Assembly: GCF_003048375.1 (NCBI RefSeq)
Contig: NZ_CP021642.1
Coordinates: forward strand, 248,001 to 312,000
Length of the DNA: 64,000 nt
Reading direction: 5' to 3'
From: Campylobacter concisus
GTDB taxonomy: Bacteria > Campylobacterota > Campylobacteria > Campylobacterales > Campylobacteraceae
Part shown: one piece after another, positions 7,802-16,890 of the stretch
Position numbering within the stretch: position 1 is the first letter of the stretch
Layout: every line of letters starts with the position of its first letter
Program-made: the position numbers and the translations under genes
Notes under the pieces: model-generated
The model's input: only the letters and a program-made list of their open reading frames with translations
What the model was told of the DNA's origin: nothing
Databases searched by the model: none

Positions 7802-9769
7802 ATGACTACGGTTTATATGCTATTTCTTGTAAGTGCCGTCGTTAGTATCTTGCTCTACTGCGCTCCAAAAGCCGCTGTTAAAGTTGGTTTTGGACTAAGT
7901 GCTATAAGCTGCTTTTATGCGATGTGTCACTTCGTTGCAAATATGGGAGTAAGTGATAGCTTTGCTCTTATGGATGGCTTTTTGTATTCGCCAAAATTTG
8001 CGCTAAATCCACTTGGAAATTTCTTCAGCTTTGTCGTTGTTTTCATCGGATTTGCAAGTAGTGTTTATGGTATGAGCTATGCAGAAGAGTACATAAAAAA
8101 AGCAAATGTTGGTGTGTTTGCATGTTTGTTTAACACATTTATCCTTTCAATGCTTCTAGTAATCAGCGCTGATAATGTATTTTGCTTTGTTGTTTTATGG
8201 GAGCTTATGACTCTTGTATCATCATTTCTTATCATCGTCAATGACGGTAAAAATACACTTAAAGCGGTTATGGTATATCTTGGTATCGCACAAATTGGTG
8301 CATTTTGTATAACCTGTGGATTGCTTATCACAGCTTACTATGCAGGAAGCTTTGAATTTAGCGCATTTATGGGTGTTAAGATGCCATTTGGCGCTTCTGC
8401 TGCTGTATTTATACTATTCTTGGTCGGCTTTGGTAGTAAAGCTGGTATGTGGCCATTCCACGTTTGGCTTCCACAAGCTCACCCAGCAGCACCATCAAAT
8501 GTTTCAGCCCTTATGTCAGGCGTTATGATTAAAGTTGCTCTATTTACTCTAGTTAAATTTACACTTTATCTACCACTTAGCACATACTTTGGTCTTACAA
8601 TACTCGCTCTTGGTGCAGCTAGCTCACTATTTGGTGTTTTATACGCTCTTTGCCAACACGACTTTAAGGCTTTGCTTGCTTACCACTCAGTTGAGAACAT
8701 AGGCATCATCTTGCTAGGTCTTGGTACTGGTATCTACGGCGTTGCAGCTGGAAATTTAACACTTGCAGCAGTAGGTTTTCTAGCAGGTTGCTACCACGTA
8801 GTCAATCACGCTATATTTAAAGGTCTGCTTTTCCTTTGCGCTGGTTCAGTTATCCACGCTACTCATACACAAAATATGGACATCCTTGGTGGTCTTGCTA
8901 AAAAAATGCCATGGACAAGCCTTGGTATGTTTATAGGTATCATGGGTATCGCAGCTTTACCTCCAGTAAATGGCTTTGTTTCAGAGTGGTTTACATATCA
9001 AGGTATGCTTCAAGGTGCGATGGGAGAAGGAACATTGGTTAGATATGCATTTACACTTGGCGTCGTAGCTCTTGCGCTAACAGGCGTTTTGGTTGGTATG
9101 CACCTTAAACTTTACGCTGTTATCTTTGCAGGTACTCCAAGAGATCAAAAAATTTGGGAAAATGCTAAAGAGAGTCCGATAGGTATGGTTCTTGGTATGA
9201 TCATCTTAATGATAGGCTGCGTTGGCTTTGGTCTTGGCGCAAACTACATAGTTGATTACATCATGCAAGCTGTAAATTCTATCACTATAAGCGACTATAA
9301 AGCTAGCCTTGGTGCTATAAATGTAACTTCACCTATGGGCAGCATGATCTCAACTCCACTTATCGCTTTAGTCCTATGTGCAACTATGATTTTGCCATTT
9401 ATCATCCTTGCTGTTATGAAAGCAAACAGAGATAAACCACGCGAAACTGATCCTTGGGCTTGTGGCTTTAAATATAGCTCACGTATGCAAATGACAGGTG
9501 GTCCATTCACTGGCGACCTTAGAAAAATTATGCAATGGCTATTTAGAGCTGATAAAAAAGTAGTTACTAGAAATTATTTTGACGCGGTTGAGTATCACAA
9601 CCATCCAAAAGATATTTGGTGGGGAATGTTTTATGAGCCAGTCATTAAATGGTGTGTGAAATTTGCTGATAAGCTAGGTATCGTTCAAAGTGGTTATACA
9701 AATGTATATGCACTTTATATCTTGCTATATCTTTGTGTCATACTTGCTGTGGGCTACTTTTTAGTTTAG
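7802..9769 (+). CDS. hyfB: hydrogenase-4 membrane subunit HyfB (NuoL/antiporter-like)
   Basis: Large ion-translocating membrane subunit of the group 4 hydrogenase, related to NuoL and Mrp antiporter subunits. Its 655 residues are almost all hydrophobic, about 14 or more helices, with the family blocks GSKAGMWPFHVWLPQAHPAAPSN in the middle and HDFKALLAYHSVENIG after it; the Lys and His there are the usual proton-path residues. Length is close to E. coli HyfB (about 670). It starts 1 bp after hyfA. Confidence 0.93.
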   Translation: MTTVYMLFLVSAVVSILLYCAPKAAVKVGFGLSAISCFYAMCHFVANMGVSDSFALMDGFLYSPKFALNPLGNFFSFVVVFIGFASSVYGMSYAEEYIKKANVGVFACLFNTFILSMLLVISADNVFCFVVLWELMTLVSSFLIIVNDGKNTLKAVMVYLGIAQIGAFCITCGLLITAYYAGSFEFSAFMGVKMPFGASAAVFILFLVGFGSKAGMWPFHVWLPQAHPAAPSNVSALMSGVMIKVALFTLVKFTLYLPLSTYFGLTILALGAASSLFGVLYALCQHDFKALLAYHSVENIGIILLGLGTGIYGVAAGNLTLAAVGFLAGCYHVVNHAIFKGLLFLCAGSVIHATHTQNMDILGGLAKKMPWTSLGMFIGIMGIAALPPVNGFVSEWFTYQGMLQGAMGEGTLVRYAFTLGVVALALTGVLVGMHLKLYAVIFAGTPRDQKIWENAKESPIGMVLGMIILMIGCVGFGLGANYIVDYIMQAVNSITISDYKASLGAINVTSPMGSMISTPLIALVLCATMILPFIILAVMKANRDKPRETDPWACGFKYSSRMQMTGGPFTGDLRKIMQWLFRADKKVVTRNYFDAVEYHNHPKDIWWGMFYEPVIKWCVKFADKLGIVQSGYTNVYALYILLYLCVILAVGYFLV

Positions 9770-9778
9770 GAGACGAAA

Positions 9779-10699
9779 ATGCAAACTATACTTTTAATGA
9801 TATTTCAAGTAGTCGTTATCGTTTTGGTAGCTCCTTTGTTTGATGGTATGGCAAGAAAACTTAGAGCTAAACTTCAATCAAAACAAGGTAGCGATTTCTT
9901 TCAAACATATCGCGACATTATAAAGCTTTTTAGAAGAGGAAGAACCGTCCCTGAGTGCTCTCACTGGGTATTTAGATGGGCTCCATTTTTCCTTTTTGCA
10001 ACTTCAGCTGCAGTGCTAGCTGCTATACCTATCACTTATAGCAAAGACACTGTATTTGGAGCTTACTCAGATATATTTGTTATCCTCTATCTTGGTGCGC
10101 TACTTAGATTTGTATTTGGTGCAGCTTCAATGGATAGCGGCAACCCATTTGCAGCAACAGGTGGTGGCAGGGAGCAAATGCTTGGTGTTTATGTTGAGCC
10201 AGTTATGATTATGTGCTTAATCGTAGTTATGCTTGCAGCTAAAACATCAAATTTAGTTGAGATCCAAGAGATGGTAAGAACTGGCGTTATCGGATATCAA
10301 ATTCCAAGTTTTGCCGTTGCTTCTATCGCATTTTTGTGGTGTATGTATGTTGAGACTGGTAGAAAGCCATTTGACTTAGCTGAAGCAGAACAAGAGCTTC
10401 AAGAGGGTGTTCTTGGTGAGTATGCTGGTAGCGACCTTGGCTTAGTTCAAGCATCACTTATATTAAAACAGTTTGCTATGATCGGACTTTTCCTAAGCAT
10501 ATTTGAGCCATGGAATTTTAGCAATCCTTTCTTAGCTATTATCGTTTTTGTGATAAAAACTGGAGTATTTTACGTCGCAGCTGTATTTATAGACAACTTT
10601 GGACCACGCTTTAAAATGACTTCATCTTTACGCAAAAATGCTCTTGGTGCACTTGCTATCTCGTTTGTTGCACTAACACTTTATGTAGTAGGAGCGTGA
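9779..10699 (+). CDS. hyfC: hydrogenase-4 membrane subunit HyfC (NuoH-like)
   Basis: Membrane subunit homologous to NuoH and HycD, which connects the hydrogenase catalytic arm to the antiporter-like subunits. The 306 residues contain about eight helices and the family signatures KLQSKQGSDFFQTYRDIIKL near the N-terminus and ETGRKPFDLAEAEQELQEG in the central loop, the NuoH-like acidic quinone-channel loop. It starts 9 bp after hyfB with a GGAGA site and is followed directly by hyfE. Confidence 0.93.
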   Translation: MQTILLMIFQVVVIVLVAPLFDGMARKLRAKLQSKQGSDFFQTYRDIIKLFRRGRTVPECSHWVFRWAPFFLFATSAAVLAAIPITYSKDTVFGAYSDIFVILYLGALLRFVFGAASMDSGNPFAATGGGREQMLGVYVEPVMIMCLIVVMLAAKTSNLVEIQEMVRTGVIGYQIPSFAVASIAFLWCMYVETGRKPFDLAEAEQELQEGVLGEYAGSDLGLVQASLILKQFAMIGLFLSIFEPWNFSNPFLAIIVFVIKTGVFYVAAVFIDNFGPRFKMTSSLRKNALGALAISFVALTLYVVGA

Positions 10700-10700
10700 G

Positions 10701-11345
10701 ATGCAAACACTAGATATATTAGCCATTTGCATGATCGTAACTTCGCTTGCGGTTTTTGGTCTTAGAAGCTTAAAACTCTCAATCATCGCTTATGCGATAG
10801 AGACACTACTTTTAGTTAGTATATTTTTCTTGCTATCTGAGAAATTTAACGCTGAGCAGCTAAAAACTTGGGCGATCGTTGCGTTTTTTACCAAAGTTCT
10901 TTTCGTGCCAGGAATTTTGTTCTGGCTTATCAAAAAACTTGGCGTAGTTAGCGAAGATGAGCCAGTTGGTGGATTTTTTGTAAGTCCTGTTATTGCTATG
11001 GGATTTTCTCTAGCTCTTTCAATGAGTATCCACCCTATATTTTTAAAATTCTCTCTTATCAAAGAAGAGATTATGTTAATCGCTGCTGGAACAGTCTTTA
11101 TGATGGGAATTTTTGGCTTCATGCTAAGAAACTCATTTATAAAACAAATTCTAGCTTACTGCTTGTTTGAAAACGGTATCCACCTAAGCCTTGCTCTAAT
11201 GGCTTACAACTCACATGAGCTAGTTGAGCTTGGAATTTTAACAGATGCGATATTTGCTGTTATTATCATGAGCGTTCTAGCGATTAGATTTTATAAAGCT
11301 TATGATAGCTTAGATACTTCTAAAGCTTCAAATTTAAGGGGTTAG
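10701..11345 (+). CDS. hyfE: hydrogenase-4 membrane subunit HyfE (NuoK-like region)
   Basis: Small membrane subunit with about six to seven helices, similar in length (214 aa) to E. coli HyfE. The second half, with LAYCLFENGIHLSLALMAYNSHELVELGILTDAIFAVIIM, resembles NuoK/MrpC, a probable proton-path element. In E. coli the order is hyfB-C-D-E-F; here hyfC is followed directly by hyfE, so the hyfD antiporter-like gene is missing from the operon. Confidence 0.87.
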   Translation: MQTLDILAICMIVTSLAVFGLRSLKLSIIAYAIETLLLVSIFFLLSEKFNAEQLKTWAIVAFFTKVLFVPGILFWLIKKLGVVSEDEPVGGFFVSPVIAMGFSLALSMSIHPIFLKFSLIKEEIMLIAAGTVFMMGIFGFMLRNSFIKQILAYCLFENGIHLSLALMAYNSHELVELGILTDAIFAVIIMSVLAIRFYKAYDSLDTSKASNLRG

Positions 11346-11347
11346 AG

Positions 11348-12829
11348 ATGGATAGTTTAGCTTTAATACTTATCTTACCGCTCCTTGGTGCTTTGATCTT
11401 GTTTTTAAGTCCTAAAAACTATGCAGTACTTAGCGGACTTCATGTCTTGTTTTCTGCTGCGACATCAGTGGCTTTACTTAACAATGTTCTTAAAGTTTTA
11501 AGTGGCGGAACTTTTTATAGTTTTGATAAATTTTTATTCTTAGATAGCTTAGGCTGTGTTTTCTTGGTGCTTATCGCCGTAACTGGACTTATAGTAAATT
11601 TCTACTCTATCCATTACATGAGATGGGAACTTGAAGATGGACACATCCACTTAAGTGATCTTAAAAAATACTACGCACTAAGCCATGTATTTATCTTTAC
11701 AATGACTTTAAGCGTTATCTGCAACAACGTTGCGTTTATGTGGGCAGCTATCGAGGCTACAACACTAGCTTCTGTGTTTTTGGTTGCTATCCACAAAGAT
11801 CAAAAATCAACTGAGAGTGGTTACAAATACATCGTTCTTTGTTCAATCGGTCTAGCATTTGCTCTTTATGCAACCGTTCTTCTATACTCAGCTACATATA
11901 GCACACTAGGAGACGGCGAGGCTTCTATGCAGTTTTCAAGCATAATGGAAAATGCTAAAAATCTAAATCCAGATGCAGCAAAACTTATCTTTGTGTTTGC
12001 GCTAATTGGTTTTGGTACAAAAGCTGGTCTTGCTCCAACTCACACTTGGTTGCCAGACGTTCACGCTGAAGGTCCAGCACCTATCTCAGCATTGCTATCA
12101 GGTGTACTTTTAAAATGTGCGATGCTTGCACTTTTAAGATACTACGCTATCGCAGCTCAAGCAGTTGGATTTAGCTTTGTTGAAGGCGTAATGATCGTAT
12201 CAGGAACTATCACACTTTTTGTAGCAGGATTTTTCCTAATAAGACAACACAACGTAAAAAGAATGTTTGCATACCACTCAATCGTTCACATGGGTGTTAT
12301 CGCATTTGCACTTGGTGTTGGCGGTAAATTTGGTCTATTTGCAGCGATATTCCACTGCTTAGCTCACAGCTTTACAAAAGCTTTGGCTTTCTGCTCAACA
12401 GGTAACATAGCAAGAATTTACGGCCACAAAGATATGAGTAAGATGGGCGGCATGGTTAAGATCGCACCTATTACAACTATTATGTTTGGTGCAGCTGTAT
12501 GCTCACTAGTTGGTGTTCCAGCATTTGCTATATTTGTTAGCGAATATAACGTCTTTGTTGGAGCTATCACAAGTGGTCAATACATCGCAGTTGCGCTATT
12601 TGCTATTGCACTTGCAGTTATTTTCATAGCTGACTTTGCGCACTTTAACATGGCAAGCTTTGGCGAGCCAAAAGGTGTGGTTGTTCATAATAAAGAGATG
12701 AGTTTGTTTGAAAATTTGCCTCTTATAGCACTCTGTGCCCTTATCATAATCTTTGGCGTATGGCACGTAGATAGCTTTTATACGCTAGTAAATAACGGTG
12801 TTAATATAATGATGGGAGCTTTAAAATGA
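11348..12829 (+). CDS. hyfF: hydrogenase-4 membrane subunit HyfF (NuoN/NuoM-like)
   Basis: Second antiporter-like subunit of the complex. The 493-residue hydrophobic chain has the conserved FGTKAGLAPTHTWLPDVHAEGPAPISALLSG block and the HNVKRMFAYHSIVHMG block with lysine and histidines of the proton channel. It is slightly shorter than E. coli HyfF (about 526). With HyfB it gives at least two potential ion-pumping modules. Its stop overlaps the hyfG start (ATGA at 12826). Confidence 0.92.
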   Translation: MDSLALILILPLLGALILFLSPKNYAVLSGLHVLFSAATSVALLNNVLKVLSGGTFYSFDKFLFLDSLGCVFLVLIAVTGLIVNFYSIHYMRWELEDGHIHLSDLKKYYALSHVFIFTMTLSVICNNVAFMWAAIEATTLASVFLVAIHKDQKSTESGYKYIVLCSIGLAFALYATVLLYSATYSTLGDGEASMQFSSIMENAKNLNPDAAKLIFVFALIGFGTKAGLAPTHTWLPDVHAEGPAPISALLSGVLLKCAMLALLRYYAIAAQAVGFSFVEGVMIVSGTITLFVAGFFLIRQHNVKRMFAYHSIVHMGVIAFALGVGGKFGLFAAIFHCLAHSFTKALAFCSTGNIARIYGHKDMSKMGGMVKIAPITTIMFGAAVCSLVGVPAFAIFVSEYNVFVGAITSGQYIAVALFAIALAVIFIADFAHFNMASFGEPKGVVVHNKEMSLFENLPLIALCALIIIFGVWHVDSFYTLVNNGVNIMMGALK

Positions 12830-14562
12830 GAGGCGATAAATTTGTTGAAATCCTAAAAACAAAGGTAAAAATTTTAGAAGTAACTCGTCAAGCAGACGAT
12901 CAGATCACAGTTTTAGTTGATAGAAACGATCTTCCACTAGCTGTTAAGACACTTTATTATGATATCGGTGGCTTTATAAGCACTATGATACCAAACGACG
13001 AGCGTCAGATAAATGGCTGCTATGCGCTTTACTATGCTATCTCAATGGAAGGTAGCAAGATGACTGAGGCGGATGACTTTGCAGCTGAAGATAAGTGCTT
13101 TATCACAGTTAAAACTCTTATCCCAGGAAGCGATCCGACATTCCCATCAGTTACTCCGCTTGTGCCAGCTTGTGTTTGGTATGAGAGAGAAGCTTATGAT
13201 ATGTTTGGCCTAGTAGCTGAGGGTCTGCCTGATAAAAGACGTCTAGTTTTAAGTGATGACTGGCCAGACGGACTTCACCCACTTAGAAAAGATGCTATGG
13301 ACTACCGCTACCGCCCTGATCCAGTAGATCATAGAGATGAGCCTGATGCGGAGTTTTTGTTCCCAACAGGCGACGCAGTAGTTGATGTGCCACTTGGACC
13401 ACTACACGTTACATCTGATGAGCCAGGTCACTTTAGACTTTTCTGTGACGGCGACGAGATAATCGACGCTGATTATCGCTTGTTCTATCAACACCGCGGT
13501 ATGGAGAAGCTAGCTGAAAACAGAATGAACTATGATCAAATGGGCTATCTTGCAGAGCGTGTTTGCGGAATTTGTGGTTATGCTCACGCTATTGCGTGTA
13601 TAGAAGCAGCAGAAAAAGCTATCAAGCTTGAAATCCCACTAAGAGCTCAAGCTATACGCGTCATCTGTCTTGAGATCGAGCGTCTTCACAGCCACCTTTT
13701 AAATATAGGTCTAGCTTGTGAGGTTACTGGTAACTACAACGCTTTCATGCATATCTTTAGGGTTCGTGAGTACTCTATGGAGCTAGCTCAACTTGTAACT
13801 GGCGGACGTAAAACATACGGCAACGTCGTTATGGGCGGCTTAAGACGTGATATGACAAACCATGAGATCAAAAAAGGCTTAGAGATCATCAACAAACTTG
13901 ACATTCAAATTTCAGAAATTTGGGATGCAGTTTTGGAAGATAAACGCCAAATCGGACGCTGGAAAGGTGTAGGTATATTGGATCGTCAAATAGCACGTGA
14001 CTTTAGCCCAGTTGGTCCAAATATGAGAGGCTCTGGCTTCAAACGTGATAACCGCTACGATCACCCATACGACTTCTTCAAACAGATAGAATTTGAAGTA
14101 GCAGTTGAACATGGTTGCGACGTTTTTGCTCGTGAGATGGTTAGATATAAAGAGCTAAAAAGCTCTATCCACATCATCCGCCAATGCTTTGAGATGATGC
14201 CTCAAACTCCGATCATGATCGATCCTGTGACTATGATCAAACCTGAGAATTTCGCACTTGGTCACGATGAAGCACCACGTGGTGAGAACGTCCACTGGAT
14301 CATGCAAGGTAGCGCTCAAAAAGTATATCGCTGGAGATGTAGGGCTGCGACATATAACAACTGGCCAAGCCTAAGGTATCAATTTAGAGGAAACAACATA
14401 AGTGACGCTGCACTTATCGTTTGCTCACTTGACCCTTGCTACTCATGCACCGAGCGTGTTACTTTGGTTGATGTAAGGACTAAAAAAAGTAAAATTTTAA
14501 CAGAAAAAGACCTTAAAAAATTCTGTCAAGATGGCGGGGTTAGTAAGAAGGATTTAAGATGA
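12826..14562 (+). CDS. hyfG: hydrogenase-4 catalytic large subunit HyfG (NuoC-NuoD fusion)
   Basis: [NiFe] catalytic subunit of the H2-evolving hydrogenase, on the cytoplasmic side. Residues 1 to about 165 are NuoC-like (WYEREAYDMFG near 118-128, then DDWPDGLHPLRKD). The rest is the NuoD/HycE-type large subunit. Nickel ligands are C247 and C250 (RVCGICGYAH) and C538 and C541 (DPCYSCTER). Cleavage after R544 would remove a 34-residue tail, as HycI does for E. coli HycE, and a HycI-type protease is encoded three genes later. Both CxxC pairs are intact, so the enzyme looks functional. 578 aa. Confidence 0.96.
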   Translation: MRGDKFVEILKTKVKILEVTRQADDQITVLVDRNDLPLAVKTLYYDIGGFISTMIPNDERQINGCYALYYAISMEGSKMTEADDFAAEDKCFITVKTLIPGSDPTFPSVTPLVPACVWYEREAYDMFGLVAEGLPDKRRLVLSDDWPDGLHPLRKDAMDYRYRPDPVDHRDEPDAEFLFPTGDAVVDVPLGPLHVTSDEPGHFRLFCDGDEIIDADYRLFYQHRGMEKLAENRMNYDQMGYLAERVCGICGYAHAIACIEAAEKAIKLEIPLRAQAIRVICLEIERLHSHLLNIGLACEVTGNYNAFMHIFRVREYSMELAQLVTGGRKTYGNVVMGGLRRDMTNHEIKKGLEIINKLDIQISEIWDAVLEDKRQIGRWKGVGILDRQIARDFSPVGPNMRGSGFKRDNRYDHPYDFFKQIEFEVAVEHGCDVFAREMVRYKELKSSIHIIRQCFEMMPQTPIMIDPVTMIKPENFALGHDEAPRGENVHWIMQGSAQKVYRWRCRAATYNNWPSLRYQFRGNNISDAALIVCSLDPCYSCTERVTLVDVRTKKSKILTEKDLKKFCQDGGVSKKDLR

Positions 14563-15098
14563 TGAAGTTATTTGACATCACAGAAAAATATGGAAAGGCG
14601 ACATACGCCTATCCATTTGAGCCATATATTGTGCCTGAGAATTTCCGCGGTCAGCCAGACTATACATACGATCTTTGTATAGGTTGTGCAGCTTGCGGTA
14701 TCGCTTGCCCTAGTAACGCAATAGAGCTTAAGATGAACGATGAGCAAACAAGACTTGTTTGGCAGTTTGACTGTGGTCGCTGCATATTCTGCGGACGCTG
14801 CGATGAGGTTTGCCCAACTGGAGCTGTAAGACTTAGCGATAGCTTTGAGCTTGCGGTTAAATTTGACAAGAGCGCTCTTATACAAAGAGGCGAGCTTGAG
14901 ATGCAAACTTGCAAATGCTGCGGCAAGCCATTTACACCAAAAAGGCTTATAAATTTCACTCTTGAAAAGCTTGGCACAGCAAATTTACTCCCAGGCAGAC
15001 TTGAAGAGGCAAAAGAGTACCTTTTTATCTGCCCAGAGTGCAAGAAAAACCAATCTGCTGAGAGGCTAACAAAAGGCGTTGAGGAGGCTATAAAATGA
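14559..15098 (+). CDS. hyfH: hydrogenase-4 ferredoxin subunit HyfH (NuoI-like)
   Basis: Bridging ferredoxin between the polyferredoxin and the small subunit. Two [4Fe-4S] motifs (CIGCAACGIACP and CGRCIFCGRCDEVCP) lie in the first 90 residues. A C-terminal extension has two CxxC pairs (CKCCGKPF, CPECKKN) that look like a small zinc ribbon, as in the HycF/HyfH group. 179 aa matches E. coli HyfH. The start overlaps the hyfG stop; an in-frame ATG one codon later is equally possible. Confidence 0.92.
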   Translation: MMKLFDITEKYGKATYAYPFEPYIVPENFRGQPDYTYDLCIGCAACGIACPSNAIELKMNDEQTRLVWQFDCGRCIFCGRCDEVCPTGAVRLSDSFELAVKFDKSALIQRGELEMQTCKCCGKPFTPKRLINFTLEKLGTANLLPGRLEEAKEYLFICPECKKNQSAERLTKGVEEAIK

Positions 15099-15919
15099 GT
15101 CTATATCAAGTCCCAGAGGACATAAAAACAGCAAATGACCTAACTGCAAAGCTAGAGCATTTAAAAAATATCAAAAGAAGCTTTAGCGTTTATAGGATCG
15201 ACTGCGGAAGCTGCAACGGTTGTGAGATCGAAATTTTCGCTGCTATCACTCCGATGTGGGATCCAGAGCGCTTTGGCTTTAAACTTGTAGCAAACCCAAG
15301 ACATGCTGATATCTTGCTTTGCTCAGGACCAGTCACAAGACAGATGTATTATCCACTTCTTCGTGCTTATGAGGCAGCTCCAGATCCTAAGATTGTAGTT
15401 GCTTTTGGCGCTTGTGGTAGCACAGGTGGAATTTTCCACGATGCTTACAGCGTTTGGGGCGGTATAGATAAGATAATCCCAGTTGATGTCTATATCCCAG
15501 GATGTCCTCCACACCCAGCAAGTGTTATCTATGGTCTTGGTATGGCTCTTGGTATCATCGATCAAAAATTGCACAAAAAAAGCTATGAAAATGACAGCAC
15601 TACGCCTCCACCAGTTGAGAAGTCAGTAATGGGTGATATCTTGTTTGAACGCGACTTACAAGCTGAAAGTAAAAGGCTGATGAGCTATATCTTTGGTAGA
15701 ACACTATTTGAAAAATATATGGACGCTATCAAAGCCTCAAGCGATATCCACAACCCAGAGCTTGCACGTGAAGCGGTTGTAGCAGCTATCAAAAAAGAAG
15801 ATGACCCTAGATATGCTGAGTGTATGGCACTTTTGCATAACGACATCTATCTAAAATACGCAAAAGCTGGTAAAAATTTTGCGATCGATGTTGATAGCGA
15901 GGTTTGGAGTAAAAGATGA
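15095..15919 (+). CDS. hyfI: hydrogenase-4 small subunit HyfI (NuoB-like)
   Basis: Iron-sulfur small subunit that holds the cluster next to the NiFe site. The cysteines CGSCNGC (37-43), GACGSTGGIF and PGCPPHP correspond to the NuoB-type cluster ligands. Length is 274 aa, a little longer than E. coli HyfI (about 252) because of a C-terminal tail after residue 160. It has no Tat signal, in line with a cytoplasmic orientation. The start overlaps the hyfH stop (ATGA), and its own stop overlaps hyfJ. Confidence 0.93.
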   Translation: MSLYQVPEDIKTANDLTAKLEHLKNIKRSFSVYRIDCGSCNGCEIEIFAAITPMWDPERFGFKLVANPRHADILLCSGPVTRQMYYPLLRAYEAAPDPKIVVAFGACGSTGGIFHDAYSVWGGIDKIIPVDVYIPGCPPHPASVIYGLGMALGIIDQKLHKKSYENDSTTPPPVEKSVMGDILFERDLQAESKRLMSYIFGRTLFEKYMDAIKASSDIHNPELAREAVVAAIKKEDDPRYAECMALLHNDIYLKYAKAGKNFAIDVDSEVWSKR

Positions 15920-16260
15920 TTCAAGTTTATAAGCTTACAAAAAGGCATATGGACGACAACGAGAAGCTTCCACGCGAGCTAAAGGAGATAAAAATTTTCT
16001 CCACTTGCGTGGGACACGGTGTTGGTACGATTGATTTTAGCGAGAAGATCTTAGAGCTAAGCGATGAGGAATTTGACGAGATGATCAAAAACTCAGGCGA
16101 ATATGTGAAATTTAAGATCGGAAATTTAAGCAAGTATTTTGAAGTTGAAATTTTTGCTGAGCATATTGCTAGACTCTTGCCACAGCTTTGTGAGTGTAAG
16201 CTTAAAGAAATTTTGGCAAATTTAAAAGAGGGTTATATCGTGCTTAGGAAGGACTTTTGA
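15916..16260 (+). CDS. hyfJ: formate hydrogenlyase maturation protein, HycH/HyfJ-like
   Basis: A 114-residue soluble protein in the position of HycH/HyfJ, which in E. coli is needed for assembly of formate hydrogenlyase. The segment containing STCVGHGVGTIDFSEKI resembles the conserved GHHVGVIDC region of HycH. It has no metal motif or membrane segment. Starts with ATG overlapping the hyfI stop. The assignment rests on this motif and on gene order. Confidence 0.75.
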   Translation: MIQVYKLTKRHMDDNEKLPRELKEIKIFSTCVGHGVGTIDFSEKILELSDEEFDEMIKNSGEYVKFKIGNLSKYFEVEIFAEHIARLLPQLCECKLKEILANLKEGYIVLRKDF

Positions 16261-16706
16261 TGAAAAAGGCCATCCTTTGCATCGGTAATCCTATGCGTGG
16301 CGATGATGATGTGGGCAATGAAGTCGGCCGCATCGTAGAGCAGGAGCTAAAAGAGTGGAAGGTCTTTTTTGGGCAAGATGTGCCCGAGAATGAATTTTCA
16401 GCTATTAGAGAATTTGCACCTGATATCTTGATAGTAGTCGATGCGATGAGTGGTTTTGATGAGGATAAGATAGAGTTTTTTGACCTAAGTGACGATAGAG
16501 ACTACATCTACTCAACCCATAACCTCCCAACGCCAGTGCTTTTAAGCTATTTGCGAAAAATTTGCCCAAAGACGCTTTTTCTTGGCATTAGTGTCTTGCT
16601 TGAAAATGTCCTTGATTTTGAAGAGGGTCTAAGCGAGCAGGCTAAAAAAAGTGCGAGAAAAGCCTTTTTAAGAATTGTAGAGATTGATAAAAATTTAGTT
16701 GGTTAA
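16260..16706 (+). CDS. hycI: hydrogenase maturation endopeptidase, HycI-type
   Basis: Nickel-dependent protease that removes the C-terminal tail of the hydrogenase large subunit after nickel insertion. The N-terminus has the family signature GNPMRGDDDVG, and VVDAM with STHNLPTP gives the further conserved Asp and His positions. 148 aa is normal. I chose the ATG at 16260 (TGATG overlap with the previous stop, AGGAAGG upstream) over an in-frame TTG one codon earlier. Its likely substrate is HyfG of the same operon. Confidence 0.9.
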   Translation: MKKAILCIGNPMRGDDDVGNEVGRIVEQELKEWKVFFGQDVPENEFSAIREFAPDILIVVDAMSGFDEDKIEFFDLSDDRDYIYSTHNLPTPVLLSYLRKICPKTLFLGISVLLENVLDFEEGLSEQAKKSARKAFLRIVEIDKNLVG

Positions 16707-16728
16707 ATTTAGTAAGAGCTAAATTTAA
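16703..16728 (+). terminator. hairpin after hycI
   Basis: TTAAATTTAG (16703-16712) pairs with CTAAATTTAA (16719-16728) around a 6-nt loop, starting at the hycI stop. No strong T tract follows, so transcription may partly continue into focA. Confidence 0.45.
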
Positions 16729-16890
16729 TCTGGGGTTTGCTAAAGATAAAATTGATCATTTTGGATTTGAAATTTAGTGTAAAACTAATTTTTAAACATT
16801 AAATTTTGACGCTAAAATATCTATCTTTGGCACTACTTCTTTGCTTTTATTTCTTATAGATCAAAGAAGGTCAAATAAAAAGGAGACGTG

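Noticed and set aside
16826-16852. TTTGGCAC...TTTGC resembling a sigma54 promoter before focA
   Set aside because: The spacing between GG and GC is two bases too long for the strict -24/-12 rule.
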